This document shows positions 1 through 8,174 of a DNA stretch of 40,451 bases, piece by piece. A model generated the notes under the pieces. That model ran no database searches. It was not told the DNA's origin and saw only the letters and a list, made by a program, of their open reading frames with translations. Both the position numbers and the translations under genes were made by a program. Source of the stretch: Stutzerimonas stutzeri. GTDB lineage: Bacteria; Pseudomonadota; Gammaproteobacteria; Pseudomonadales; Pseudomonadaceae. The stretch covers positions 237,186 to 277,636 of the forward strand of contig DGLA01000001.1 in NCBI GenBank assembly GCA_002387205.1. The letters run 5' to 3'. Position 1 is the stretch's first letter. Each line of letters starts with the position of its first letter.

Positions 1-469
1 GGGTTGGCCGCTTGAATTCACTAGTCATTTGGCGCTCAGCGCCACGTTTCGTTGGGGTCTTACCGGCTACGCGGCAAGCGAAGAAACCGGGCCCCTAGAA
101 AAGAGCGCTGCTTTATATCAGAACGCCCCCTTCGGAACAAGCACGGATTGACTTTTCCCCGCCAGAGAACCTGCTCCGATCAGCCGTGGCACGAGCGTTT
201 CCGAGCGGCCCGGCACCGGGCGCCGTTCGTCGCGTTGCTGCATATATAAAGAAGGAACGTCTGACGCTCGGTACCCAGGGAGATCGAGCGGGCCACGATA
301 ATGGCGGTTATGGTTTTACTGTGCGAAATTGCGGGTCGTTTTCGATACCATGCCATCCATCGCTGCATCCCTGATTGCCCAGCGTACGGTGCGCAGGCCG
401 CAACACCGTCCAGGCAATCTGCTATCGTTCGCGCCCGCGGCCCACTACCCAGACAGACCGACACCACCA
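1..469. other. Leader region upstream of the IclR regulator, no gene recognised
   Basis: Several short open frames cross this stretch on both strands, but none has a recognisable domain or a ribosome site, and they overlap one another. A small perfect hairpin (GGCGC-TCA-GCGCC, 31-43) could be the end of an upstream transcript. Around 322-346 the sequence TGCGAAA is followed by TTTTCGA. The first half matches one half of the palindrome found upstream of the MFS and beta-oxidation genes, so it may be a weak autoregulatory site. No promoter is confidently visible. Confidence 0.4.
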
Positions 470-1258
470 ATGAGCGACATCGAAGAAAACGATACCGAGA
501 ACCCCAAGGACCGCAAGTTCGTCGAGGCCCTGTCCCGCGGGCTGGAAGTCCTGCGTGCCTTTACCCACGGCTCGGTGGTGATGGGCAACCAGGACATCGC
601 GCGGATCACCGGGCTGCCCAAGCCCACGGTGTCGCGCATGACCTACACCCTGACCAAGCTCGGCTACCTCAGTTACTCCCAGCAACTGGAAAAGTACCAG
701 CTGGATTCAGGCGTGCTCGCGCTGGGCTATGCCTATGTGTCCAATCTGCGCGTACGCCAGCTGGCCAAGCCCTACATGGACGAATTCGCCCGTCGCACCA
801 ACACCACGGTAGGCCTGACGTGCCGAGACCGGCTGTCGATGATCTATGTGGAAAACTGCCGCCCGGCCGAAGTCTCGACGCTGCGCATGGATGCCGGTGT
901 TCGCCTGCCGCTGGCCACTACTTCGGCTGGCCGGGCGTTTCTCGCCGCCACGCCGGAAAAGGAGCGCGGGCACCTGATGGCGGCTCTGGAAACCAAGTAC
1001 GGCGACCAGTGGCCGGCCATGAAGCGCTCGCTGGAGGAATCCTTCGAGGAATTTCGCCAGCACGGCTTCTGCCTGTCGCTCGGTGACTGGGACCGCAACG
1101 TCAAGGCTGCCGGCGTACCGCTGCACCTGGCCGATGGCAGCATCATGGCGCTGACCTGCGGCGCACCGTCGTTCCAGCTGAGCGAGGAAACCCTCAGGGG
1201 TTCGCTGGCCCATCAGCTGGAAATGCTTGCGCGCGACATCGAAAGCCTGGGTGTCTGA
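470..1258 (+). CDS. IclR-family transcriptional regulator
   Basis: The 262-residue length is typical of IclR proteins. Residues about 15-80 form the winged helix-turn-helix: 'VEALSRGLEVLRAF' begins the first helix and 'GLPKPTVSRMTYTLTKLGY' is the recognition-helix signature. Residues about 85-260 form the effector-binding domain, with the family-typical 'LPLATTSAGRAFLA' and a C-terminal 'GVPLHLADGSIMALTCGAPS'. The frame is open from 329, but the start at 470 gives the usual short N-terminus; neither start has a good Shine-Dalgarno sequence. IclR proteins normally bind small organic acids or CoA-linked metabolites and control nearby catabolic genes. The adjacent MFS transporter and the beta-oxidation operon at 7020-11520 are the plausible targets, because both carry the same palindrome in their promoters. 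Confidence 0.93.
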   Translation: MSDIEENDTENPKDRKFVEALSRGLEVLRAFTHGSVVMGNQDIARITGLPKPTVSRMTYTLTKLGYLSYSQQLEKYQLDSGVLALGYAYVSNLRVRQLAKPYMDEFARRTNTTVGLTCRDRLSMIYVENCRPAEVSTLRMDAGVRLPLATTSAGRAFLAATPEKERGHLMAALETKYGDQWPAMKRSLEESFEEFRQHGFCLSLGDWDRNVKAAGVPLHLADGSIMALTCGAPSFQLSEETLRGSLAHQLEMLARDIESLGV

Positions 1259-1295
1259 AAAGGCAAGGCCGCGAAGTGCGGGCGGCCCGTCGCCA

Positions 1296-1323
1296 TTGAC
1301 AACCAACCGCCAGCGCAAACGAT
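1296..1323 (+). promoter_or_regulatory. Possible sigma-70 promoter of the MFS gene
   Basis: A perfect -35 hexamer TTGACA (1296-1301) is followed after 16 bases by AACGAT (1318-1323), a poor -10 match. Transcription would start near 1330, at the left edge of the palindrome at 1331-1345. The weak -10 makes this tentative. Confidence 0.3.
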
Positions 1324-1330
1324 TTCCATA

Positions 1331-1345
1331 TTCCGCAGTGCGAAA
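1331..1345 (+). promoter_or_regulatory. Palindromic operator, probably for the IclR-family regulator
   Basis: TTCCGCA-G-TGCGAAA is a near-perfect inverted repeat (6 of 7 pairs). Extended to 1349 it reads TTCCGCAGTGCGAAACATG. The same 19-mer with two changes is found in opposite orientation at 11568-11586, upstream of the beta-oxidation operon. The site lies between the iclR stop codon and the MFS gene. Its assignment to the IclR protein is inferred from proximity and from its symmetric form. Confidence 0.55.
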
Positions 1346-1454
1346 CATGGCCGTCGTATTTCGAACCATATGTGCTGGTTATGGACCTTGCCGGATGGCT
1401 GATCTCCGACAACAGTGAGGAAGGCGTAAACGCCCTCGCCCATCGGAGCTTGCC

Positions 1455-2798
1455 ATGCACAACAACAATAACGGCTACCCCTCGAGCACCCGCGCCTGGA
1501 TGACAGTGGCGATCCTGATGCTCGCCTACGTGCTGTCCTTCGTCGACAGGCAGATTCTCAACCTGCTGGTGGCGCCGATCCGCCGCGATCTGGACATCAC
1601 CGACACCCACATGAGCCTGCTGATGGGCTTTTCGTTTGCCGTGTTCTACACCATCTGCGGCGTGCCGATCGGGCGCCTGGCCGACCGCAAGAGCCGCCGC
1701 GGCATCATCGCCATCGGCGTGCTGGTGTGGAGCCTGATGACCGCGTTGTGCGGCACCGCGCGTACCTTCTGGCAGTTCCTCGTGTTCCGCATCGGCGTCG
1801 GTGTGGGTGAGGCCGCGCTGTCACCCTCGGCCTATTCATTGATTGCCGACAGCTTCCCGCCCAGGCTGCGCGGGACTGCCATGAGCGTCTATTCGATGGG
1901 CATCTACATCGGCTCGGGCCTGGCCTTCCTGCTCGGCGGGCTGGTGGTCAGGTTCGCTTCGGCGCAGGGCGATGTCGCCTTGCCGGTGCTCGGCCTGGTG
2001 CGTCCGTGGCAGCTGATCTTTCTTGTGCTGGGCGCCGTAGGGGTGATCTTTACCGCGGTGCTGTTGCTGATCCGCGAGCCGTCGCGCAAAGGGGTCGGCG
2101 CCGGCGTCGATGTGCCGCTCGCCGAAGTGGCCGGCTACATCCGCCAGAATCGACGCACGGTGCTCTGCCACAACTTCGGCTTCGCCTGCCTGGCGTTTGC
2201 CGCCTACGGCAGCTCGGCGTGGATTCCCACGTTCTTCATCCGCACCTACGGCTGGGCGGCGAGTGACGTGGGCGTACTCTACGGCTCGGTGGTGGCCGTG
2301 GCCGGCTCGCTGGGCATCATTGCTGGCGGACGGCTCTCCGACCTGCTGCATCGCCGCGGCTACCGCGACGCACCGTTACGCGTAGGCATCATCTCCGCAG
2401 CGCTCACACTGCCTTTGAACTTCGCCTACCTGGCCGGCAGCGGCGAGCTGGCGCTGACCCTGATTGCCTTCCACGTGTTCACCATTGCCATGCCCTTTGG
2501 CGTCGGCCCGGCGGCGATTCAGGAAATCATGCCCAACTCCATGCGCGGACAGGCCTCGGCGGTGTACCTGTTCGTCATCACCATGGTCGGCCTGGGCATC
2601 GGCCCGACCGCCGTGGCGCTGGGCACCGATTTCGTCTTCGGCGACGACAACGCCCTGCGCTACTCGCTGCTGATCGTCACCGGCATTGCCCTGGCCGGCG
2701 CGATCCTGCTGCTCAGCCTCGGCCTCAAGCACTACCGCGCAAGCCTGGATCGGTTGCAGGAATGGCAGCCACAGGGTGCCGCAGCAGCGTCCGTCTGA
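1455..2798 (+). CDS. MFS transporter, spinster-like family
   Basis: This 447-residue inner-membrane protein has about twelve hydrophobic helices. The first loop carries the MFS motif 'GRLADRKSRRGIIAIG' and helix 1 carries 'LSFVDRQILNLLVAPIRRDL', both characteristic of the spinster-like branch of the major facilitator superfamily, which takes up organic anions or lipophilic acids. 'RIGVGVGEAALSPSAYSLIADSFP' marks helices 4-5. A GGAG ribosome site lies 7 bases before the ATG. The gene follows the IclR regulator and has a palindromic operator about 110 bases upstream that is shared with the beta-oxidation operon. This suggests that it imports the acid which that operon degrades. The substrate cannot be read from the sequence. 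Confidence 0.9.
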   Translation: MHNNNNGYPSSTRAWMTVAILMLAYVLSFVDRQILNLLVAPIRRDLDITDTHMSLLMGFSFAVFYTICGVPIGRLADRKSRRGIIAIGVLVWSLMTALCGTARTFWQFLVFRIGVGVGEAALSPSAYSLIADSFPPRLRGTAMSVYSMGIYIGSGLAFLLGGLVVRFASAQGDVALPVLGLVRPWQLIFLVLGAVGVIFTAVLLLIREPSRKGVGAGVDVPLAEVAGYIRQNRRTVLCHNFGFACLAFAAYGSSAWIPTFFIRTYGWAASDVGVLYGSVVAVAGSLGIIAGGRLSDLLHRRGYRDAPLRVGIISAALTLPLNFAYLAGSGELALTLIAFHVFTIAMPFGVGPAAIQEIMPNSMRGQASAVYLFVITMVGLGIGPTAVALGTDFVFGDDNALRYSLLIVTGIALAGAILLLSLGLKHYRASLDRLQEWQPQGAAAASV

Positions 2799-3125
2799 TG
2801 CCCCTTCGAGTCGGCTCGCCCGGTCCGGGTATTAATCGGGTCGGCTTGCAACAGTTCCCGTAACAAGCGGAGCGTTTCGCCGGCAGTTTGGTGCGAGACC
2901 GCTCGCAACTGGAGGACATCACCTTGCGCAAGGCCTGGATTAATCCTTGCGCAAGATCACCCTAAGCCTTGAAACCCTTGTCCTAGAGCCTTTTTAGTTT
3001 GTGGTGCTGGTGGGAATTGTGTGTAATTGCCCGCCACTTCATGGATTGAACGGCAGCTCTTCGGCATGGCACCTGCCGTCGCATCAGTCCGCTCGTCAGC
3101 CGGCCATACGAAAGAGGACTGCTCT
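2799..3125. other. Intergenic region with a tandem palindrome
   Basis: These 327 bases hold no convincing gene. The most structured part is a pair of palindromes, CCTTGCGCAAGG (2922-2933) and CCTTGCGCAAG (2945-2955), with centres 23 bases apart. Further left, a GC-rich CCCGG-T-CCGGG palindrome lies near 2829-2839 and could help terminate the MFS transcript, but no T tract follows it. The AGAGGA ribosome site of the next gene lies at its right end. Confidence 0.4.
2922..2955. repeat. Tandem 12-bp palindromes CCTTGCGCAAGG
   Basis: Two copies of the self-complementary sequence CCTTGCGCAAGG are separated by 11 bases; the last base of the second copy differs. A centre-to-centre spacing of 23 bp, about two helical turns, would place two protein dimers on one face of the DNA. 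The pair could also fold as a hairpin of one copy with the other. It lies 170 bases upstream of the envelope operon and may be its operator. No known regulator is recognised. Confidence 0.5.
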
Positions 3126-4007
3126 ATGGGCTTCGTCAGGAAAACCAGCACCCTGCTGCTTGGCAGCGCAATCGCACTCAGCTCCGGCTGCGCCAACATG
3201 GCGGACCAGGAATGGGCCAACAAGGAGAACATCGGCACGCTGGTGGGCACAGCGGCAGGGATCCTTGTCGGCAGCCAGATTGGCGGTGGCAGCGGGCGCA
3301 CCGCTGCGATGATCGCCGGTGCACTGGCCGGCGGCTACCTGGGCAAGACCATCGGCGCGAACCTCGACGCGCGCGACCGTGAAGCCTTGGCGGAGCAAAC
3401 CCAGCAGGCCTTGCAGCACGCGCAGGATGGCCAGGCCACCCAATGGTCCTCGACCCACAGCGATGCCAGGGCCACCATCACGCCGGTCAAGACGGAAACC
3501 GTGGAGCGCCAGGTTGCGGTCAAGCGCACCCCCAAGGTTCAGCCGGTGGCGAACATGACGCTGATCAACCAGCCCTACCGGGCACTGAAATCAGCCAACG
3601 TGCGCAACGCGCCAGACCTGAAAGCCGAGAAAGTCGCGGGGCTGCCTACCGGCACGACCTTTACCGCCATTGGCCGCACTGACAATGACTGGATCATGGT
3701 GGGTCGACGAGGCGTAACCATCGGCTACGTCTACGCACCGCTGGTGGCGCAGGTGGAGGCGCAGCCCGTGCAGGCAACCGCCAGTACCGATACCGCAACC
3801 GACCTGGACAGCCTGGACCTGGCCAGCGCTGCAAACAAGGGTATCGATCTGGATGCCATCGATCTGGATGCAGCGCCAGTCGAGCAGGCCATGACCGCCC
3901 AGACCACCTGCCGCACGATCAGCTATGACGTGACCGCAAAAGGCTCCAGCGAGCAGCAGACCGCCAAGGCCTGCCAGGCGGCCGACGGTGCGTGGGAGCT
4001 GATCTGA
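3126..4007 (+). CDS. Glycine-zipper, SH3-domain surface-antigen-like envelope protein
   Basis: The 293-residue product starts at the ATG preceded by AGAGGA; an in-frame extension to 3027 lacks a ribosome site. Residues 1-22 are a signal peptide ending in 'ALSSGC', a weak lipobox, so C22 may be lipidated. Residues about 36-80 are a glycine-zipper segment ('GTLVGTAAGILVGSQIGGG') like those of 17-kDa surface antigens. Residues about 148-207 form a bacterial SH3-like domain ('SANVRNAPDLKAEKVAGLP'). The tail with C262 and C283 and 'KACQAADGAWELI' matches the C-terminal motif of RT0821-type surface proteins. It probably sits in the outer membrane or periplasm and touches peptidoglycan. Its stop codon overlaps the next start, so translation is coupled. 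Confidence 0.82.
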   Translation: MGFVRKTSTLLLGSAIALSSGCANMADQEWANKENIGTLVGTAAGILVGSQIGGGSGRTAAMIAGALAGGYLGKTIGANLDARDREALAEQTQQALQHAQDGQATQWSSTHSDARATITPVKTETVERQVAVKRTPKVQPVANMTLINQPYRALKSANVRNAPDLKAEKVAGLPTGTTFTAIGRTDNDWIMVGRRGVTIGYVYAPLVAQVEAQPVQATASTDTATDLDSLDLASAANKGIDLDAIDLDAAPVEQAMTAQTTCRTISYDVTAKGSSEQQTAKACQAADGAWELI

Positions 4008-5911
4008 TGACACCACGCACCAGCGCCCTGCTGACCCTTCCACTGCTGGCGGCTACCCTTTCGGTACAAGCCGCAAGCCACCGACTCGCGTATTCCAAAG
4101 CGGAAAATGTCGAGGTGTTCGTCGATCACCCGGACAGCCAACCCTGGTGCAGCGATGACCTCAAGCTGCGCTTCGTGTTTTCCGGCGCGGTCGATAAGGC
4201 TGCGATCGATCGGCTGCTTCCCAAGCTCGGCGGACTGATGGGCAGCCAGTGCCCGGCGGCAACCCAGCTCACCTGGACGGCCTCGGGCCCGACAGGCGCA
4301 GACGCCCTTAACGGCGCCGCCAGCCAGGCCACAGGCTGGGCTGCCCGTCCGGCCCAACCGGCAGTTGCGAAGAACACGACGAGCGACGCTCCCTCACCGT
4401 CAGCATCGCCAGCCCCCGGAAGCGAGGCCCCGCCGGCCGCGAATCAACCGGAGGTCGCGTCCCGTTCAACCGAGATCGCGGACGCACCGCAACCCGAGGA
4501 TGAAGCTGCTCCGGCCGCCGATGCACCGGCCCTGAAGCAACCGGCAGAGCCACCTGTCGCTGCAGCCACACCCGAGCCCGGGCCTGCCCAGGCAAGCATC
4601 GAAGAGCCGGCAGAGGCCCCCACCGCCCAGGCCAAACCGTTCAGCGTAGCCGGCTGGCAACCCGCTCCGCCGCAGGAGGTCTTGGCCAAGGCCGACTTCC
4701 TGACCGAGATCAGCGACCAGAACGGTTGTCGCTTTCGTCTCGGTTTCACGCCGGCGGATGGCATAGACAATGTCACCGCGCAGTCAAAGGGTGCAACCTG
4801 CGGTCCGGACGGCTACGCGCAGGGCGAGGGAACCCTTGTTCTCGTTCGCCGTGACGGGGTGCCGGTCCACGACTTCAACGGCAGCTTCCTGCATGGCCTG
4901 GAAATCCGGGGCGACGTGCCGCAGCTGCCCGTCGTCGGCCTGGACCAGGGCCGTAACCTGTACCTGCTGCTGCACAGCGAGCCGGCCAGCAAGGTGCACT
5001 ATCTGATACGCCTCGACCATTACAGCTATGGCAGCTACTGGAACGGCGGCAGCGCGTCCCTGGTCGCCCTTACCGAAAACCGGGACCTGTTCCGCGACCT
5101 GGACAGCATTCGTCTGACCATCGATCTGGCCACCGCCTACCTGACGCAAAGCGCGCCCTCGCTGCGTGGCATCCATTTCTACGGCGTACGCGATCTGGTC
5201 AAAGGCATGCAGGAGCGCGACCGGGACTACTGGCTGTACGAAATCGGCCTGAACCGCCATTACCGGACCAAGCAATGGGAGTACAACCCCGCCCGCGCGC
5301 AGAACCACCTGTTTGTCTTCGAGCGCAAGGAAGCCGAACGTCAGCGGCAGGCCGAGCTGGAGCGCAAGCGCAAGGCGCAACTGGAGCGTGAACTGGCGGC
5401 TCGCCAGGCCGAGCAGCAACTGCAGCTGTACGACCAGTTCCGCGAAGAGGTGCGCAAACCGGAGACCCTCTACCGTCGCCTCCTGGCCGATGCCAGCTAC
5501 ACGCCCTTTGGCGGAGGCAGCTACGCCTCGATGATGCGCGGCAACGAACAGGCCTACAGCCAGATCGTCCATATCGACGGTGAGGCGGGCAGCGACTGGG
5601 CTATCGACTACCCCTACGCCGCGGTGCTGGAGAGCGGGGCAAACCAGCCGGAACTCGAAGACGGCTGGTATCTGGTCAAGGGCAAGGCCCGTCTGGATGG
5701 ATCGCAGAAGGACGAACAAGGCCTGCCGCTGACGCGAGTGTCTGCTGATTCTGTTCAGCCGTGCAGCGAAGACGGCTGTGCCGACTTGCTCGACCCCCTC
5801 AGCTTGGTTCGCCACCAGATCGGCGACACACAATGGACGCCGGAACTGGCCAGGCAGCGCATCGCGCAGGCACGGCCGGAGCACGCAACGCAGCAAGGAG
5901 ATGACCAATGA
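4007..5911 (+). CDS. Secreted coiled-coil protein of unknown function
   Basis: The family is not recognised. The 634-residue product starts inside the stop codon of the previous gene. Residues 1-23 look like a Sec signal peptide cleaved after 'SVQA'. A small domain (about 24-105) with two cysteines follows, then an Ala/Pro/Glu-rich linker (about 108-221) that is probably unstructured. A folded domain (about 225-430) has 'HSEPASKVHYLIRLDHYSYG', which suggests a beta-rich carbohydrate- or peptide-binding fold, but this is a guess. A short charged coiled coil (about 437-481, 'ERQRQAELERKRKAQLER') and a C-terminal domain complete it. The signal peptide and the SH3/surface-antigen partner place it in the periplasm. 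Coupling to both neighbours suggests a complex. Confidence 0.75.
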   Translation: MTPRTSALLTLPLLAATLSVQAASHRLAYSKAENVEVFVDHPDSQPWCSDDLKLRFVFSGAVDKAAIDRLLPKLGGLMGSQCPAATQLTWTASGPTGADALNGAASQATGWAARPAQPAVAKNTTSDAPSPSASPAPGSEAPPAANQPEVASRSTEIADAPQPEDEAAPAADAPALKQPAEPPVAAATPEPGPAQASIEEPAEAPTAQAKPFSVAGWQPAPPQEVLAKADFLTEISDQNGCRFRLGFTPADGIDNVTAQSKGATCGPDGYAQGEGTLVLVRRDGVPVHDFNGSFLHGLEIRGDVPQLPVVGLDQGRNLYLLLHSEPASKVHYLIRLDHYSYGSYWNGGSASLVALTENRDLFRDLDSIRLTIDLATAYLTQSAPSLRGIHFYGVRDLVKGMQERDRDYWLYEIGLNRHYRTKQWEYNPARAQNHLFVFERKEAERQRQAELERKRKAQLERELAARQAEQQLQLYDQFREEVRKPETLYRRLLADASYTPFGGGSYASMMRGNEQAYSQIVHIDGEAGSDWAIDYPYAAVLESGANQPELEDGWYLVKGKARLDGSQKDEQGLPLTRVSADSVQPCSEDGCADLLDPLSLVRHQIGDTQWTPELARQRIAQARPEHATQQGDDQ

Positions 5912-6921
5912 ACCGCCTACCCCTGATGATCGGCGCCGCGGTGGTCGTGCTGGCCGGCGGTTATTTTGGCCTGAGCGCCTACAGCAGCAGCCAGGCGAAT
6001 GCGCTGCTGGAGGACTGGGTCTACGATCATGGTCTCGATGAGCAACTCAGCTGGGACTCGGTGTCATCCAGCCCCTTGGGCGGACGCGTGACCATCAGCG
6101 GCCTGCGCGCCGAGTTTGGAAAGAACCAGCCGGACCTGCGTGCCGAACAGCTGGTGATCAGTGATCGCGACATCAGCGACGAGCAGACCCGCATTCGCCT
6201 GCATTTCGAAGGCGTGCAGACCGACAGTTCCGCGCTGAGTGCATTGAACTCGCTCACCGGCGGGTTCGGGCTGCTACGCGGCTTCGCTCCAGCGGTGAGT
6301 AGCGGCCTGACCGAGCTCAAGCCGTTCGATCTCGAGCTGTTCGTCGACATAGACGACGACGCTGGCACACTTGAAACCGACCTGTTCGTGGGCATGCCCG
6401 AGCTGTTCGATTCACGCCTCAGCTACCGGCTGAGCAACCTGCGTGACCTGAACCGCACCCTGCGGCGCCTGGCAGAGGATCTGGGCGGAAACGCCAGCCC
6501 GTTCGGCTTCGCTGGCCCGCTGGGCGAGCTGACCTCGAGCGTCGAGCGGGCCGAACTTGAGCGCACCATGCTCAGCCTGCAGGACCGGGGCCTGGCCGCC
6601 CGCAGCATTGCCCTCTATCAGCGCTACAACACGCCTCTCGACCCTTCCGCGGGCAGCGCCGAGCAGCAGCGCAAGGCGTACTACGAGAAGGTGGTTGCCG
6701 AAGCCAAGGAAAACTGCGACCGGGAGGTGAAGGCGCTTCCCGGCGGTTTCCGGGATGCCTGCGAACTGATGAGCGAGCTGATGCTGGGTGAAGTCAACGG
6801 CATACGGCTGACCGTCGAACCCGAAAAGCGTGTGCTGCTGACGGACCTGACCGACCTGCAAGATGAACGCCGCCGCGAGCGCCTGCTGGATCGGCTGGAC
6901 CCCCAGCTCGACAGCCTTTGA
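5908..6921 (+). CDS. Membrane-anchored periplasmic protein of unknown function
   Basis: The 337-residue product starts at an ATG overlapping the previous stop by four bases (ATGA). Residues about 5-23 ('PLMIGAAVVVLAGGYFGLSAY') form one N-terminal membrane helix or uncleaved signal anchor; the rest is hydrophilic and probably periplasmic. The opening 'ALLEDWVYDHGLDEQLSWDSVSSSPLGGRVTISGLR' is loosely reminiscent of DUF945/YdgA-like or AsmA-like repeats, but this is not a firm assignment. A cysteine pair (in 'NCDREVKALPGGFRDACEL') may form a disulfide. It is the last gene of the three-gene envelope operon and ends just before a strong terminator. Confidence 0.75.
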   Translation: MNRLPLMIGAAVVVLAGGYFGLSAYSSSQANALLEDWVYDHGLDEQLSWDSVSSSPLGGRVTISGLRAEFGKNQPDLRAEQLVISDRDISDEQTRIRLHFEGVQTDSSALSALNSLTGGFGLLRGFAPAVSSGLTELKPFDLELFVDIDDDAGTLETDLFVGMPELFDSRLSYRLSNLRDLNRTLRRLAEDLGGNASPFGFAGPLGELTSSVERAELERTMLSLQDRGLAARSIALYQRYNTPLDPSAGSAEQQRKAYYEKVVAEAKENCDREVKALPGGFRDACELMSELMLGEVNGIRLTVEPEKRVLLTDLTDLQDERRRERLLDRLDPQLDSL

Positions 6922-6936
6922 TGGTTCTATAGCGGA

Positions 6937-6974
6937 AAACAGAGCGGCCGGGCAAACGCCCGGCCGCTCTGTTT
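6937..6974. terminator. Strong bidirectional terminator
   Basis: A perfect 17-bp stem (AAACAGAGCGGCCGGGC paired with its exact complement) closes on the 4-base loop AAAC. The A/T ends of the stem supply a T run on both strands. It lies between the converging envelope operon (ends 6921) and beta-oxidation operon (ends 7020), so it probably serves both. Confidence 0.92.
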
Positions 6975-7019
6975 CGCTGCTAAGAGCCTGCGCAACCGCC
7001 AAACGCTCTTCGCCGGCGA

Positions 7020-8162
7020 TTACGCCACCTGCATCAGCTTCGCATAGGCCTTCAGATGATGGTCATCGTCACCGAACTGGTGGGCGATCAACACCAGGCG
7101 CTTGGCGTGGTGGGCGAGGTTGTATTCCCAGGTCATGCCGATGCCGCCGTGCAGCTGGATGGCTTCCTCGGCCACCTTGCGTGCGGCGCGGGCGCAGATG
7201 TATTTGGCGGCCGCGATGATGCGACGGCGGTCGTCGTTGTCTTCACCGTCGGCAAAGGTCGCAGCGAGGATCGCCATGCTGGTGGCCTGCTCCAGCTCGG
7301 TCTGCATGTCCACCATGCGGTGCTGCAGGACCTGGAACTTGCCGATCGGCACGCCGAACTGCTTGCGCGTTTTCAGGTAGTCGAGGGTCAGCTTGCAGGC
7401 CTCGTCCATGCTGCCGAGGGCATCGGCGCACTGCGCGGCGATCGCGCGGCCCTGCTGGTAGCGCATCGCGGGCAAGGCATTGCCCAGCTCGCCAAGCAGC
7501 GCCTCGGCACCCACCTGCACGTTGTCGAGGAACAAGTCGCAGCCCTTGCGCCCGTCGATGGTTGGGTAGACGCGACGGCTGACGCCCTGGGCGTTCGGAT
7601 CGATAAGGAACAGGCTGATGCCCGTTTCGTCGCGGCTGTCACCGGACGTGCGCGCGGAAACGATGATCTGCCCGGCACTGTGCCCGCCGATGACCACGGC
7701 CTTGCGTCCGGAGAGCCGATAGCCGCCGTCGACCGCTTCGGCGCGAGTCTGTACATCGTTCAGGTTGTAGTGGCTCTGCGGCTCGTCGAACGCGACCGCC
7801 AGTTGCAGCGAACCGGCGGCGACCTGCGGCAGCAGGTCCTGCTTCTGCGCGTCGGAACCGAGCTGGTTGATCAGGCCACCCGCGAGGATCACCGATTGCA
7901 GATACGGCTCCAGCGTCAGGCCGCGTCCCAGTTCGGTCATCACCAGCATGGTTTCCACGCCACCGCCGCCAAAGCCGCCGATCTCTTCGGAGAACGGCAC
8001 GGCGGTCAGGCCCAGCTCACCCAGCTGCGCCCAGAACTCGGACGAGAAGCCCAGTTCCGACTCGCTGAACTTTTCGCGCTGCTCGAACGGGTAGGCGTCG
8101 CGCACCAGACGCGCCGCGGTGTCTTGCAGCATTTGCTGCTCTTCAGTCAGTTTGAAGTCCAT
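7020..8162 (-). CDS. Acyl-CoA dehydrogenase, PimD-like (small) subunit
   Basis: The 380-residue protein has the acyl-CoA dehydrogenase layout: an N-terminal helical domain ('MDFKLTEEQQMLQDTAARLVR'), a middle beta domain with 'GYRLSGRKAVVIGGHSA' and a C-terminal helical domain with 'LKTRKQFGVPIGKFQVLQHR' and 'QLHGGIGMTWEYNLAHHAKR'. It catalyses FAD-dependent alpha,beta-desaturation of an acyl-CoA and passes electrons to ETF. The sequence resembles the small subunit of pimeloyl-CoA dehydrogenase, and similar proteins also act as one half of heteromeric dehydrogenases for bulky substrates. It lies 12 bases after the other dehydrogenase, so the two probably form a heteromer. It is the last gene of the operon. 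Confidence 0.88.
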   Translation of the reverse strand: MDFKLTEEQQMLQDTAARLVRDAYPFEQREKFSESELGFSSEFWAQLGELGLTAVPFSEEIGGFGGGGVETMLVMTELGRGLTLEPYLQSVILAGGLINQLGSDAQKQDLLPQVAAGSLQLAVAFDEPQSHYNLNDVQTRAEAVDGGYRLSGRKAVVIGGHSAGQIIVSARTSGDSRDETGISLFLIDPNAQGVSRRVYPTIDGRKGCDLFLDNVQVGAEALLGELGNALPAMRYQQGRAIAAQCADALGSMDEACKLTLDYLKTRKQFGVPIGKFQVLQHRMVDMQTELEQATSMAILAATFADGEDNDDRRRIIAAAKYICARAARKVAEEAIQLHGGIGMTWEYNLAHHAKRLVLIAHQFGDDDHHLKAYAKLMQVA

Positions 8163-8174
8163 TACGGTGCCCCC

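Noticed and set aside
10..30. GAATTCACTAGT near the left edge resembles a cloning-vector polylinker
   Set aside because: The bases on both sides do not continue the vector sequence and run smoothly into GC-rich genomic sequence, so a chance match is more likely.
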